In this document: positions 31,801 through 44,468 of the stretch, piece after piece | Position numbering within the stretch: the stretch's first letter is position 1 | How the letters are laid out: every line of letters begins with the position of its first letter | Assembly: GCA_031772625.1 (NCBI GenBank) | Contig: CM062813.1 | Location: 770,237,117-770,301,116, forward strand | DNA length: 64,000 nucleotides | Reading direction: 5' to 3' | From: Pinus tabuliformis | Taxonomy: Eukaryota > Streptophyta > Pinopsida > Pinales > Pinaceae | Program-made: the position numbers and the translations under genes | Notes under the pieces: model-generated | What the model saw: the letters and a program-made list of their open reading frames with translations, nothing else | Database searches by the model: none | What the model was told of the DNA's origin: nothing

Positions 31801-33936
31801 AATGGGAAGCTTATGCTTAAAAGTTTTTTAGAGAAATGTGGAAACCCTATTTTTTTTACAAGGTTAATAGGCCTCATGCCTACGACCACACCACCTTTAG
31901 CTTGGATCCTCCTCATTGTGACTGATCTCACCCATCACTTCATGGTTGAAGATGAATTGTACTACTTCGAGGATTGGCGGGAGGGTTGCACCATATGGTA
32001 GAGCCCTCGGTTCACCTTATTGCCCCCAGGAGAAAAATGCATGTCTAATCAAGATATGGAGTTGACACATCTAATATCATAGGAAATCGGTACTAGAATA
32101 GCTCAGGTTTTCAAGGAAATGGTACAAGCGTCATTTGACATTCCTATTTCCACCATGATATCGGGATCACATTACAAGTTGAAGCCCCCCTCGATGGCTA
32201 AACCATCCACACACATATCATTATTGACCTTCCAGCCTATTGTGCCCCTTTCTCCTTGATCCTGCTCGAGGTCTCAAACCCTAATCCATTGCTAGAGTTT
32301 CTGGGCCCTCTCCTTTTTCATTCATTTCCTAGATTGTATCACAATTTCTTGTACAACCTCCTCACCTCGGAAATGTTTAGCAAAGGGAGTCACACTCATC
32401 ACTCCACTCTCCCCCCACCTCCACCTACCAATGTACCACCAAAACAAAAGCAGAAGTATATTAAAAGAAAGGTGGAAGAGCCCTCACTAGTATTGGACAA
32501 ACACATATAGTTGAATGAAATACACAGAATGGAGAAAGTGGCAGTGGTAGGCCATTTTCGTAGTAGAAGAATGTCTATGGCAGTTCTTTGGAGATGGATA
32601 GAGCAAGAATTTTCACGAATTCTTGGATATGCTCCTAAATTCCTAATTTTAATCAAAGGTTGGATGGGCTAGTTAACCAACTCAGAAGATGACACTCAAT
32701 GAATGTTAAATGGTAGGTGGTTAATAGGCTCTTAAGTTTTATATATGAAGATTTGGACAGTCAATTTTTAAGCTCGTTAAGAGAAGATGACCCTTGTGCC
32801 TATTTTGGTGTTGCTCCTAGGCCTCCCCCTGATTTTCTCGTCATAAGACTTGTTTAAAGAAATTGGGAACACTCTAGGGTTTTATTATGAGGCAGGCTAG
32901 TCTCCAACAAACTGATTATATGGGAATGGCATGCATCTTGGTAACATTGAACCTCTTAAGCATTTTTATGGCCTCAATTTCCATAAGTTTGGGGTCTCTT
33001 AAGCATTTACAAAGCATAGACTATGAAGGGGTCCCTTACAAATGTGGGAGATGTCAAAACTACAGTCACTTGAGTAAGGACCTCCTAATTGGGAACTTGA
33101 ATAAAAGGTGGATAAGGAAGGACATAATGTTTTTTATATCCCCTTCTCCTTCCCCTCTGAAGGATGTAATTAATGACCTTATTCAAGAAGAATCTCATTC
33201 TTAGGTAGAGAAGAAAGTGACCATAGACTCGTCAGTGACATCCTCACCTCTAGCCTTTCCTCTAAAAGAAGTAGGCTTATGTTTAGAACCCCCGCTCACT
33301 TTTTCTTAGGAGGGTCATCCCTCCCAAGGTATTCCTATTATTTTGTAGGCCTCTATTTCTTTTGCATTTGGTTTTTCTTTGAATCGCTCTCTTTAATTGG
33401 TATGATCCCCCCTCATCCTCTTCATGAATCCTTGAATCACCTATTAATTCTTTCCCTTCACTTTTCCTCTCCCCTATTTTCATCTTCATTAATAATTGGA
33501 GGGGAAGGAAATCCTCTATCGCCATCATACATGATCAGGCACACTGTGAAATTCACATTGGTAAAAATAAATCCATCATTTGGGGCCTTAGAGAATTTGG
33601 CCCCGCATCTAGACCTAAATGAAGATTGTCTCCCTAAATTGTAGGCAACTAGCCAACCCATCCAAAAAATTAGTTATAAGGAGACTAATCAATACACACT
33701 CACCTCACATATGTTTCTTCATGAATCAATGATGGAGGGTGAAAAGGAAGTTTGTCTATTAAAATCCATTCTTTCCCTCTGATATTTTCTTGCTTTGGAT
33801 GTAACATTGGGGGATTAATCTCAGAGTGGAACACCATATGGGTGCACTTAAATCCAACCTGGTCTTTCAAATCAGGCCTCTCTTTAGATATTCTAGCCCT
33901 AGAACTAGATAAGTCCTTTCTTTGCATAAACATATA
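31801..33936 (+). pseudogene. LINE fragment 1: ORF1 zinc-finger protein and start of an endonuclease (broken)
   Basis: Non-LTR retrotransposon remnant. Near 33010-33080 the frame reads SIDYEGVPYKCGRCQNYSHLSKDLL, the end of the plant LINE ORF1 domain followed by a C-x2-C-x4-H-x4-C knuckle whose last cysteine is leucine. From about 33540 to 33936 fragments such as LNEDCLPKL and GGLISEWNTIWVHL, then LALELDKSFLCINIY, resemble the N-terminal endonuclease of LINE ORF2. The part 31813-32500 reads VEDELYYFEDWREGC and a proline-rich stretch and is assigned to ORF1 by position only. Frames are heavily broken. Confidence 0.55.
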
Positions 33937-34165
33937 TTAGTGGAAATACTGAGAGGGGGGTGAGTTAGTATTTCACTTCAATTAGTTAATTTATAATCTT
34001 TGGAGCATTAAATAAAACTAGCATTAGATCAAAACATAAACCAACAACACCATTCAACAATGCACAACATCAAAGACAATACACAAGAAATTTTATAGGT
34101 GGAAACCCTTATGGGAGAAAAACCATTGAACACTTTTAATATAGATTGTTAAAATTTCTGAAGTT
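33937..34165 (-). repeat. Fragment of a copia-type LTR
   Basis: Read on the + strand it starts TGGAAATACTGAGAGGGGGG and runs through GAGTTAGTATTTC, the reverse complement of the terminal part of copia LTRs like element H's (which end ...CTCTCAGTATTTTCCAACA). Further in, GGAAACCCTTATGGGAGAAA is typical of plant LTRs. The right end is uncertain. It sits exactly between the two LINE fragments; no internal copia sequence is present. Confidence 0.6.
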
Positions 34166-35640
34166 ACCCACTGCATACGGAATATGTCTTATGCCCATAT
34201 TTGTATTTACATGGGTATCTCCCACTCACTACCAGAATCCATAGATTTAAACTATCAGGGTGAATTTTGGTCTCAACTATTGGATTATGAACATGTGCAT
34301 TTCTGCTGTAGAATTTGTCATGAACTTGGTCATTTATTTTGTGACTACCCAACTAGGAAGAAGGACCAAGAGAATGTTGATTCGATGGGATCTAAGGCTT
34401 TTACAAAGGTATCTATGAGAAAGTGAAACCCTCGAACTTGAAATCAAGTGATGCAACCGACACTCATAGATAAGAACATTTTTTAGGTCTTAGAAGATAT
34501 GGATGAAGATCATGGAACATAGGTGCCAAATGATGTGCCTATGTTAGAATAGGCTCTGGAGGGTCCGATAAAGAAACCACCTCCAAAGCGAAAGTTTCCT
34601 AAAATAGAAGATAAAACATCAACTGATAATATTTTCTTAGATTTGTTGGGGATTGAGGAGGTGGTACAACTATCAAAACTACCTCCCAAGGCTCTCACTG
34701 ACGAAGAAAGTCTGTTTGTAGGAATTCTTAATGAGTGGGATCAACAAGATTTGGCAAAAATATCTAAGGCCCAACGAGATCAGTATGCAGTAGCATTCAT
34801 TAACTAGAAAACACGTCAAAGGCACAATTCGAAGGACAAAAATAGTATTTTATCGATGCATGAACTCAAAGAGAAAGGCAAGGATTTGCTAATTAAAGAT
34901 TTGGTGAAAGAACATAAGTGTAAAGGAGGAAAATCGAAAAAAGGATGTTGGGGAGGAGATGGTTAACTCATGACAAACTAATGTAATCCCAACGTACTTC
35001 CCACTTTCTCAAAAACGTGTATCATGGAGTTTCTTTCATGGAATATGAGGGGTTTAAATATCCTCTTTTGGTTGTCCATTTAATCTTGGTATTGTCCAGG
35101 TCTCTGTGGAATATTTATTTCTCTTTTGGTATGGAAACTCCTCTGGTATGTCCCCGATGGGGGTGGGAACAATGTACACAACACACTCAATTTAAAATGT
35201 GTGCTATTTATGCCATTTGTCCGTCCAACGCTACAACATGTCATGGAAATGATAGTATGGAGGCCAAGTACCAACCAATGTCCTCTCACCATAAATTCTA
35301 GGGGTTTTGGAATTTACTGGAGGCTCCACTTATATTTATGTTATCATGTTCATATTCTTTTTGGTAGTTATGGGTGAGGTTTACTTCTAACGTTTGGTCC
35401 ACACCTTTGATAATTTTGGAGATGTTCAACAAGAAGTCATTAATGGAGGTCTGCATTACGAGCGAAACATTTTTCTTATAATTATGTTTATTTGGATTCG
35501 GTTACTGTCAATGTTTTTGTCCCTTCCAAAACTATTAAAGGATGATGATGAAACTAGAATAGTTTATTCTAAGTCGATTGTTGGGCATATGCTCCATGTG
35601 GCAATATGGCACAATCTTGTTTCTTCTCTTTATATATAGG
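34166..35640 (+). pseudogene. LINE fragment 2: ORF1 knuckle and start of ORF2 endonuclease (broken)
   Basis: The frame 34184-34426 reads HICIYMGISHSLPESIDL, then LDYEHVHFCCRICHELGHLFCDY, the LINE ORF1 domain plus zinc knuckle with the last cysteine changed to tyrosine. A lysine/glutamate-rich tail (34440-34960) follows with stops. ORF2 starts at 35024 with MEFLSWNMRGLN, the typical first residues of the apurinic endonuclease, and stops after 19 codons; only decayed sequence follows. I see no LINE reverse transcriptase, so the copy is truncated at its 3' side. Confidence 0.7.
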
Positions 35641-36785
35641 CTACATGCTTTGGTTTTCCGTTATGTAAATGATATTAACTTTAGCACTTTGGTTTTGATA
35701 GTCAACCAAAGTGAAACTTACATGATCTATAAATTTAAATAAACACAACGAAAGCAAATAAAGCAATTATTTAAGCAACTTCATTTTAATTTTATGCAAT
35801 TTGAAATTTAATAATGATGGAAAAAGTGATTATCTATAAAATTAAATGAACGCAAAATAAATGATATGTTTATTCCTTTATTTGTATTACACGCCCAAGT
35901 AAAGAGAATAATACTATATTGTATCCCTAACATGAGTAAAACACTGTGAATCGAATTTTAATTTATCAAAAAATTATATTTCTGGAATGATCTATTCACT
36001 ACGTAAATCTTCATGCATCTATAATGTATTTAAATAAACAACGAGTTTAGAGGGATTCGATTTGTAATGTTATTAAAATATTGCGAAATAAATTTCAATG
36101 TATCTAATGATTTGGGTTGGGCTTCTAGAACGAACTCATGGTTGATGCATCTATTAAATATTTAAATAATAATTATGGGTGCCTACGTTATATTGGTGAG
36201 ATTTAGAAATATTTTATTATTAAAATATTTTAATTAATTATATTTAATTGGAATAGTTAAAAGAAATAATTACTATGCTTATTACGCATTCAAACTTTAG
36301 TAGCTAAATTATTTAAATCCCTGATACCATCTGTCCCATCACTTCTTAGCGAAGTATTTCCACATGTCCATAGTTGTCGCTGCTATGAAGTCGAAGGGTT
36401 GAGCCCTAAGTAATGAGACGAAATTTTCCTAAGTTATATATTTTAGCTTGTGAGGGGTCCTTGATTAATCATGTGTGGTGTTGATTACTTACGAATTATA
36501 TTTATGAAGAGGAGGTGTGGGGGAGTTGACTAGGAATTAATAATTTGTCCCCTCTTGCGGCCCTCGTGGTCTGTTCCTCACGTCTCTTTTCTTTTTTTTT
36601 TTCCGTAACTGTTCCTCACGTCTCATTACGTGAGAGCGTTGCAGGTGGCTAACATATGCTTTTCGTCATGTTGTCATGTTTGCATTTATGTGTCCCCATG
36701 TACAACAACTGTAATGTACGGACCTTCATGTATATTTGTTATTTTAATGTTAATGTTATAGTTATTTTATATTATATTATATTAT
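35641..36785. other. Very AT-rich noncoding DNA
   Basis: No gene or element end recognised. A 16-base CTGTTCCTCACGTCTC word occurs twice (near 36572 and 36608) around a T-run. A TAT/TTATATTA low-complexity stretch (36755-36785) adjoins the truncated LTR of element F. Confidence 0.5.
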
Positions 36786-36970
36786 TAATAATTGGAGAAG
36801 GAAGACTCTAGAATAAGAGAGAATTCCCTAGGAAAATGAGAGGAAGTCTCTCAATTTTAGAAATTTTTTGACTAAAGATAATTCCATGATTTTTGTAGGG
36901 AGATTTTTCACAAACTTCTATTTAGAAATTAAGTATAGTTTTTTTTTTTAAGGAAGATGGCGCTACATCA
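36786..36970 (-). repeat. Truncated 3' LTR of element F
   Basis: 36786-36925 matches 42960-43150 of the full LTR, and CTTCTATTTAGAAATTAAG (about 36918-36936) matches 44417-44435. The intervening 1.27 kb is missing, with ACTT-like microhomology at the joint. Confidence 0.75.
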
Positions 36971-36974
36971 AACT

Positions 36975-37200
36975 CTCAAGGATAAAATAGTACATTCATG
37001 TAGCTTATTGCTAGAGTTCTTCAATATTGGCACCATATTTGGAAACTTTTGTCGCTTTCATCCAAGTAACATCTTCAACTGGTTGATTCTTCCATTTGAT
37101 CAAGTATTGAAAATACTTAGTGATTTTAGTTCTCTTAGCCACCCTTTTAGCTATTATTGATTCAATCTGTTTTGTTGGTGCTGGAGGTAGCTGCTTCTCC
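36975..37200 (-). pseudogene. Chromodomain-like tail of element F (broken)
   Basis: On the - strand about 37150-37060 reads TKYFQYLIKWKNQPVEDVTW, the chromodomain core, after a spacer with IESIIAKRVAK. The residue after TW is M where E is usual. The rest is decayed. Confidence 0.7.
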
Positions 37201-37559
37201 CATTCAAAAATTTGAATTCCATCACAGACGTGTATCTATAGAAAGATTTGTTGGTTCCTTAAAGGGGTATATATATGAACATCAAATATTGGAGAAATGT
37301 TGAATTCTTTGGACATTTCTATTTCATAAAGCATTTGAAGAGAACTTCGTTAAGACTTTGCATGACCTAATATTTTTAACTTTCAATTTGTTATACTCCC
37401 CTTTAATAAATCATTCTTTTTGAAATGTGCCATGACCAAATCCAACTTCAAAATCTAGTTCTCTACTGTTTGAGTCTTCTCTTTTTTTTTGTGCCTGCTA
37501 CTGCTTTCTTGTAATTGTTGCTTGACTCTCTCTTGTAATTCTTGCATACTAGCCGCAAA

Positions 37560-38440
37560 ATCTTCACCTTCAACACTCCTAAATTCCTATTTCCAAATAT
37601 TTCTCAATTCATATATTCCTCTTAGGTGCATTTCTTATATGATTTGGAATGAAATTAATCTCATGCTTCTGTTAGGGTAGTCATTATATGCAAACTGTGC
37701 TTGAGCAAGTACCTGATCCCATTGTCTGGGATGTTCACTGACCAAAGTTAGAATATTTACCAGAATTCTATTCACCACTTGTGCTTGACCATCAGTTCGA
37801 GGATGGTATGTTGAGCTAAAGCTGAGGTTGGTTCCTAAAATTTTCCATAATTTCTCCAAAAATGTCCCACAAACTCGGTGTCTCTATCACAGGCAATACT
37901 TCTTCGTAATCCGTGAAATCTAACTACTTACTTGAAGAATAAGTTTGTTATGTTAGTTGCGGCACTTATCCTTTTGCGAGCTATAAAGTGTGCCATTTTT
38001 AAAAATATATCAAAAACATAAATTTAGTCATTTCCTCTTTGCGTTCTTAGTAGTCCTAGTACAAAATCCATGCTTATAGAGTCCCATGATCTATTTGGAA
38101 TTGGTAGGGGTTGATATAATCCAATATTCTAACTTCTCCCTTTTGTATATTGACATATTTTGCATCTTTCAACAAATATTTTTATTTCAACCTTTATTCC
38201 TGGGCAAAAGTAAAATGCCTGTAATTGTGCCACAATTTGTCTCATTGAACATCTTAGGATACATAATTGACTTCCTTTGAACAATAATACTTCTTGTATC
38301 ATGTAACCTAACCATGGAGTTTTGTCTCTACTTACTGCATTTTCACAAGTTGCATAACCTTCTTTGAATTCTGGATAATATTTATACATATCTTTCAATT
38401 CATCCATCCCTAAAATATTCACTCATAATTCATGCAGAAC
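37560..38440 (-). pseudogene. Integrase of element F (broken)
   Basis: The HHCC end (38422-38129) includes QIVAQLQAFYFCPGIKVEIKIFVERCKICQYTKGR, with the C-x2-C pair intact; the histidine pair is unclear. The core is largely lost between 38130 and 37860. The catalytic glutamate region reads TYHPRTDGQAQVVNRIL (37820-37770); the glutamate of the usual D-G-Q-T-E is changed to glutamine. It continues HPRQWDQVLAQAQFAYND to 37680. Confidence 0.75.
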
Positions 38441-39020
38441 TAGATTGATTCTACTAAAAGCATCTGCCACTTTAATTGGTTGTCTGATTTTATGCTTGAT
38501 AACAAATGTAAAATTTTGAAGAAACTCAACCCATTTAACATGTTTTTGACTCAATTTTGTCTGGTTGTTGATATACTATAAAGCATGATTATCAGTCTAA
38601 ACAATAAATTCTTTTGGTATGAGGTGACGCCTGAGTCTCTTTAAGGTTTGTATGATGGCATAAAACTCTTTATCATATGACAAATATTTTTGTTTGGCTT
38701 CATTAAATTTTTCACTAATGTAAGCGACTAGTCTCGCTTCTCGACTTATGAAAACTCTTATTGTAGTTCCAATGGCATCGGTCTCAACCTGGAAAGGTTT
38801 GTTAAAATATAGTAGTGCTAGGACAAGTTTTTCTATGAATATTTTTTCTTTAACAACTGAAAGCTCTTATTAGAATATTTTTCCCAATAAAATAGTCATT
38901 TACTTTCTTTGATAGTCTCCGAAATTGGAGCACAAATGCCACTAAAATTTCTGATGAAATTTCTATTGAAATTTTCCAACCCTTGAAAGCTTCTTACATC
39001 GAAAACACTCCTTAGGGTAG
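38440..39020 (-). pseudogene. RNase H of element F (broken)
   Basis: Broken - strand frames between the reverse transcriptase and integrase contain segments like FYAIIQTLKRLRRHLIPKEF (near 38660-38600) and a NNQTKLSQKHVKWVEFLQNF stretch (near 38570-38510), in the position and style of gypsy RNase H. Catalytic residues cannot be checked with confidence. Confidence 0.6.
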
Positions 39021-39790
39021 GTCAATTAATTATGGCCTTGATATTTTCCTGGTCCATCTTCAAACCATCCTTTGACACCATAAAACCCAAGTATAATAAT
39101 TTCGTCTTCATTAAGCTACATTTCTTCAAATTAATTAGTAATTTCTCTTGCTGCAATTTTCTCAGCGCCATTCTAGCATGCTCCAGATGTTCTTCTTTTG
39201 TCTGATAGTAAATTAGGATCTCATCAAGATAAAAGATAACAAATTTCCCATTGAATTCTTTTAAGACCTCATTCATCAACCTCAGAAAGGTATTGGGAGC
39301 ATTAGTAAGCTTGAAAGGCATTACCAAACATTCATATAGCCCATGATTATTTTTAAATATTATTTTCCATTATCACCTTCTTTAATTATAATATGTTGAT
39401 ACCCAGTTTTTAGGTATATTTTGGAAAAATATGCAACACTGCTTAAAAAATCTATTAGATCATCAATGTGGGTAACGAAAACTTGTACCTAATTTTAATT
39501 TTGTTAATTACTCAGGAATCTATATGCGTTCTCCATCCCCCATCCTTTTTTGGAGTTAATATTATCAAAAAAACACATGGGCTTAAGCTTTCTCGGATGA
39601 GACCCTTATCCAAAAATTCTTGTACTTGGTTCTTAATCTCCTCATTCTCTTTTGGAGTCATCTTATAAGCTACTTTATTTGGAAGGTTGGCATATCGAAT
39701 CAATTCTATGTGATGGCTAATGCTTCTTATAGGAGGCAATTTATTGAGTGAGTCATCCAATACAATATCAAGATATTCATTCAACATATT
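39020..39790 (-). pseudogene. Reverse transcriptase of element F (broken)
   Basis: The N-terminal part (39787-39512) reads LPNKVAYKMTPKENEEIKNQ and LDKGLIRESLSPCVFLIILTPKKDGGWR, missing the usual invariant proline-serine spacing. After a frameshift, 39327-39022 gives MVMPFKLTNAPNTFLRLMNEVL, then FYLDEILIYYQTKEEHLEH; the YLDD box is YLDE, so catalysis is lost. LKKCSLMKTKLLYLGFMVSKDG closes the domain. Confidence 0.85.
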
Positions 39791-40139
39791 TTTTATTTCT
39801 TATGGAAAATCATTCAAATTTGTGCTTGTGAGGACTACCTTTTGCTTACCAATTCAAGAAATGTTTACCTCTTCATGTTTGATCTCTTGTAGAAACTCCT
39901 TGTTCCAAAGTAATAATACTTTAGGATTATTCTTCTCTAGTACACTTTCATCTTTTAAGGGAAAAAGTGTATGCTTTACACCATCCTTCTCAAAATTATA
40001 TGTCTTATTCCTTCCATCATGGATTGCTTTTCATTCATATTGCAAGGGCCTTCCTAACAACACATGACATACATCCATAGGCATAATATCACATAACACT
40101 TTATATTTGTAGTGTCCTATATGAAACTCCATTTCACAT

Positions 40140-40385
40140 TGCTTATTAACTAGTACATGATGTCCCTTCTGCAACCATCATGTAGGGAGTGGGATGCATG
40201 GTTTTCTTTAGTTTTAAATTTTCTACCATTTTTGTAGATACTATATTATTGCCACTCCCACAATCTATAATAACTTTACAACATCTTCCCCTTGATTTGC
40301 AACCAATTCTAAATATTTTTTCTCTTTGTGTAGGTTCTTTTGCTTCTTTAGAAAATTTTAATAAAGTTCTTATCATCATTTAAGA
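40140..40385 (-). pseudogene. Retropepsin-like protease of element F (broken)
   Basis: The open frame 40379-40146 contains KVIIDCGSGNNIVSTKMVENL, with the active-site aspartate at 40265-40263. Cysteine replaces the usual serine/threonine of D-(S/T)-G. The block KKTMHPTPYMM follows, as in relatives. The frame is short and ends at 40146. Confidence 0.7.
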
Positions 40386-40479
40386 TTCTCCAGTTTCTAG
40401 TGCATTCTCATGTACAAAGGAATTTTTACTTTCTATATTAGTGTGTGCAATATGTGTGCTTCCTTGACTAGATGACTTC

Positions 40480-40530
40480 TTTGGACACTCATTATATTTA
40501 TGACCAATTGTATTACATGTATAAAATCTA
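40480..40530 (-). pseudogene. Zinc-knuckle remnant of element F gag
   Basis: The - strand reads FYTCNTIGHKYNECP; the first cysteine of C-x2-C-x4-H-x4-C is phenylalanine, a single-base change. Confidence 0.65.
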
Positions 40531-40789
40531 TCTATAAAAGTTATTCCTATTCCTTGTTGATATGTCCTTTGTCTTCTGAAACTTCCTCTTGAAAATGATG
40601 TTATATGATAGGAAATGTTGCCTCTCGACGATGATTCTAGCTGGTAGGAAGTGCTACCTCTTGATGATGATGTTGACTGATAGGAACTGCATCCTTCTCC
40701 TATTTGGATGGGAAATATTTCGCTTTATTGTCCTTTTCTTCTTGCTGTAATTTTTCCCCTTCCTTTCTAGCTTTGCTTCCTTTCTAGTT

Positions 40790-41425
40790 TCTCTTATATC
40801 TTAAGGGCCATTTGGTAGGATTCTTCAATAATTCTTAGAGACAAAATATTTAACTCATCTTGCATTTCAAATCTTAATCCATTAATGTATCTATCCAACA
40901 TTTTAGGATTTTCTTCCACATGACCATATCTTATGCTTAACCTATAAAATTCTTTTGTATACTCTTGTATAGACATATATTTTTGTTTAAAATTATGCAT
41001 TTGTTTGAACAGATTTAGCTGATAGTCTTAGGGAAAAAAGGCCTTTTAATTTTGCTACCATTCTTTCCCAATTGGTAATATTCTTTTTAACTTTACTTCT
41101 TCGCTCTACTTGCACTTTGTCCCACCATAATGCAACATGTCCCTTCAGTCTAGTTATTGTAAATTTCATTTTCTTATCTTCAGATACATTTTCATAGTCA
41201 ATGTATTTATCCATAGTACTAATCGAGTTGATTAACTCTCAAGATCTAGGTTTCCCTCGTACATGGGAACTTGCATCTTTGGTCTAGTACTCAGATTGGT
41301 GATCATATTTATTATTTTTTCTTGTAGTGTCTCTGGTTTAGATTCCAATTCTTCTTCTTTGACAACCTCTTCTTTGCTAATATCACTTGTATCAACATCT
41401 CCTCTTTGGGAAACCTTCATAGCAT
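40790..41425 (-). pseudogene. gag of element F (broken)
   Basis: Three frames: 41420-41232 (acidic, ending PKMQVPMYEGNLDLES), 41214-40993 (ITRLKGHVALWWDKVQVERR, TNWERMVAKLKGLF) and 41000-40794 (MSIQEYTKEFYRLSIRYGH, MLDRYINGLRFEMQDELNIL). Together they are the capsid core of a gypsy gag. The middle and last pieces overlap in different frames, showing a frameshift near 41000. Confidence 0.8.
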
Positions 41426-41569
41426 TGATCCTTGTTCGTATAGTCCATACTTCTTCTTGTAAATATTGGTTTTCAGTTGGCCTTCCTTGTCCTACCGCTG
41501 ATACTCTAGCTTCTCAAGTTCTATATTCCATCTTTGTTCTACTTACAATCAATTACTCTTAATAAAGTA

Positions 41570-42807
41570 ATCCTATAGTATATCTCAATTTAAATATTCT
41601 TTCCTTCTTTTTTAATTTTTTTTATAATAAAATGGTAAACTTGTTTCAAATGGGAGAAAGAAATACATTTTCATACAAGAAATTGTAGCACCAACTCAAA
41701 ATATTTTCTCTTTCTTAATAAGGAAAAAACTATGAATTATTTATGTGTTGCACATTGGCATCAAAGAAGATTCCAAGACAATATAATACATAAATTCCCT
41801 AATTATTTCTTTGAATACCCTTGGCCCCAATAATCCTAGAAACACCTAACATTGATGCTCCACAATTCAACATAAATTAACACATGGCCTATTTTGATCC
41901 TTCAACAATGTGTTTTCTTTGACTTTTCTTTGGAGTTTCATTTCCTTGTTGATTATGTATCGCAAAATTTTCTAAGAACTTTGGCTATATAGGCTCATCC
42001 TTATGCATTTTGAGGTTCTTATCAGGCCCTTTCCTTGGGAGCTCTTCCCTAAAAATTTCCTTTGCCTTCCTTCTTCAATTGGACAGTGAACAATATACCA
42101 AAAATGAGTTCTACACTAGATATCGTATCGCAAGACTAGAAGCCAACCACATATAAATTAATATATAAATATAAAATATTTGTTTCAAATTTTTCCCATT
42201 ATACTTCATCAAATGTCAACATTTCACAAAAAAACACAACCAAAGAAGAGTCATAATTATCATTAATACAAATAGTATTCTTAAAAAAAAGTAACTGTTA
42301 GCAATCGTTGATTGTCTAAGTTGTCCCATACTAAGTCAATAACCATAGAAGCAAGGTAAAGCTAAATGACATATAAAAATATGTGAGAGTAGTAGGAAAT
42401 GTGATAAAGTATTCAAGGCATGATATGAATTGGGAAACAAAAGAGTACGGATATTTGCTTCAATGTTATTGCCACCTCTCAAAAGAAAACTAAGCTACTC
42501 CCAACAAACTTGGTAGTTCGCTCCACAAAGGCCTTTGGTTTCCTATAGACCAAATATTGAATAAAGTACACAATTTGTTTGCAACAAGAGAATAAGTTTG
42601 AAAGCTTCCATAACTTTTTACGTTTGATGGACTTTAAAAACATGGCCAAATTCACAACTCATTTTTTAAAGCACATAGCTGCATGTCTACACCAATAACC
42701 AATCCTCCTTCTCTACGTTCGACAATTAATCGATGACATTTGCAACATCCAATGAGCACTCAAACAATGCTTCCTACTTCTACACACCTAGGGAAACGAT
42801 CAACCTC
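41570..42807 (-). other. Leader of element F
   Basis: About 1.25 kb between gag and the primer site without coding sequence. I could not find the leader module shared by B, G and H here. Confidence 0.55.
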
Positions 42808-42819
42808 GCTTTGATACCA
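42808..42819 (-). other. Primer binding site of element F
   Basis: TGGTATCAAAGC on the - strand, one mismatch to the initiator-methionine tRNA site, four bases from the LTR. Confidence 0.85.
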
Positions 42820-42823
42820 AAAA

Positions 42824-44468
42824 TGATATGAAGCCTACAAACACAAACCATAACTGAACAATAATGAACAAAAACTCAAATTCTTATAAACAAATACTTC
42901 ATTCATGAGTAGGAATTCAAATCTTTCTGCTTGCCTCAACTTCTGAGTTACATTCGTTTTTATAATTGGAGAAGGAAGACTCTGTATTAAGATATAATTC
43001 CTGAGGAAGTTGAGAGGAAGTCTCTCAATTTTAGAGAATTTTTAACTAAAGATAATTCTAGTATTTTTCTAGAGAGATGATTTTTTTGTCTTTTAAATAA
43101 CTCCAAGATTTTCTAGAAATCTAGAAAATTTAGATTTTTCTACAAACTTTTTTGGGCTTCAGAATTGATACATTCTCTTACCTTGTTTCCTTATCTTTTT
43201 ATTAGTTTTATAAGGTTTTTTTGTATATAATATGGTAACTTGTGTGATATAAACTTTAGAAGCAGTCAATAAGAGTTTCATCATTTTATTCCTTGAAATA
43301 GTTGATTTAACTATGAAAAAATGAGTTACGCTTACAATTTGAAGTGTTAACTAACAACGAATTTCGATAGAAAATGTTGTTCCCTGGGATAGCTGGACAA
43401 GAATGAGTCACACTGAGTTGCTTGGGTTAGTTATAACCTGACTGGGCGAGACCGACGATCATCATGGAAAGATCAACTATGAATGTGATCTTGGCCACCT
43501 ATTCCGAGGAAATATGGGAGATTTTGTAATTCGAATTAAGAATCCTAAGAATATTCATATTCTCATGATTGCTTATTTATTTTTAAAAATAGACTTGATT
43601 GTAATATAAAATCGAGGAACTAAAACTCGGTAGAAAGTGTGGGAAATTACTTTCATTTTTTTCTATGTTATAATTTTCATAGACATCTTTTGTAATATTG
43701 TTCCTGATTAATTTAATAGAGACTTTCATGGTTCAACTTTAACTCCTTGCACTGAATTCGCTGTAAGGCGGTTGAATTACAATGATTGTCGGCCGAATCC
43801 TGGAACGACTACTACCCTTCTTTGTGTTATTAAATTTACATTTTAGCTTTCATTTCTTGTTTTGCAATTTTTCAGTTACTTCTTTCAATCATCGCTTTGC
43901 AATTATTCAGTCACTTTCTAGATATGAGCATTGTTTATTGAATTGTTTTATCATAGTGATAGTGACTACAATAGTTTGAGTGAAGGTTATGAGATTAGAC
44001 TCTTGTTAATATTTTTTCGAAAGCGTTATTTGTTTGCCATTTCTTGTGATTGATGACGAATTGTTAAGTGCTAGAATTGATATTTACTTTAGTAGAATCA
44101 TTTCTATAGCTACAGTTTCCTAGGAAACAACTTGGGTTTAGCAAAACTATTTCAATGTTGTAGTAGAATATTTAATGCTTTGATCATATTAAGTAACTTT
44201 GGCTGTTTATGTTGTTTCTTTAGGAAATCCTAGTTGTTCCTTGTATTTTACATGCATTTATGTTTCACAAAGGCTAGATCGATTATATGACATTAGCATT
44301 ATTCTTTTCACATACTATGTGGGCAACACTGAAATAACTAAATGAGTTCTGAGTTGACAATTTAATGAGTGGAAGTCAGTTTGTCTTTTTAAGAGCAACT
44401 GAGTAGCCCATCAGACTTCTATTTAGAAATTAAGTATAGATTTTTTATAGGAATATTCCCATACATCA
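42824..44468 (-). repeat. 5' LTR of element F
   Basis: Start TGATATGAAGCC and end CATACATCA in + coordinates. The end is set by comparison with the remnant (both TACATCA). It contains no gene. Confidence 0.7.

Larger units (their letters stand above)
36786..44468 (-). mobile_element. Element F: Ty3/gypsy chromovirus with one truncated LTR
   Basis: On the - strand the order is LTR (42824-44468, 1645 bp), tRNA-iMet-like primer site, leader of about 1.3 kb, gag, protease, reverse transcriptase, RNase H, integrase, chromodomain, then an LTR remnant (36786-36970). The full LTR begins TGATATG and ends ACATCA in + coordinates. The remnant lacks the first 134 bases and has a deletion of about 1.27 kb in its middle; it also ends TACATCA. 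Every coding domain has stops or substitutions. No target duplication can be tested because the left end is lost. Confidence 0.82.

Noticed and set aside
36300..36330. Primer-site-like CCTGATACCA near 36320
   Set aside because: No LTR end next to it and it is on the wrong side of element F's remnant.
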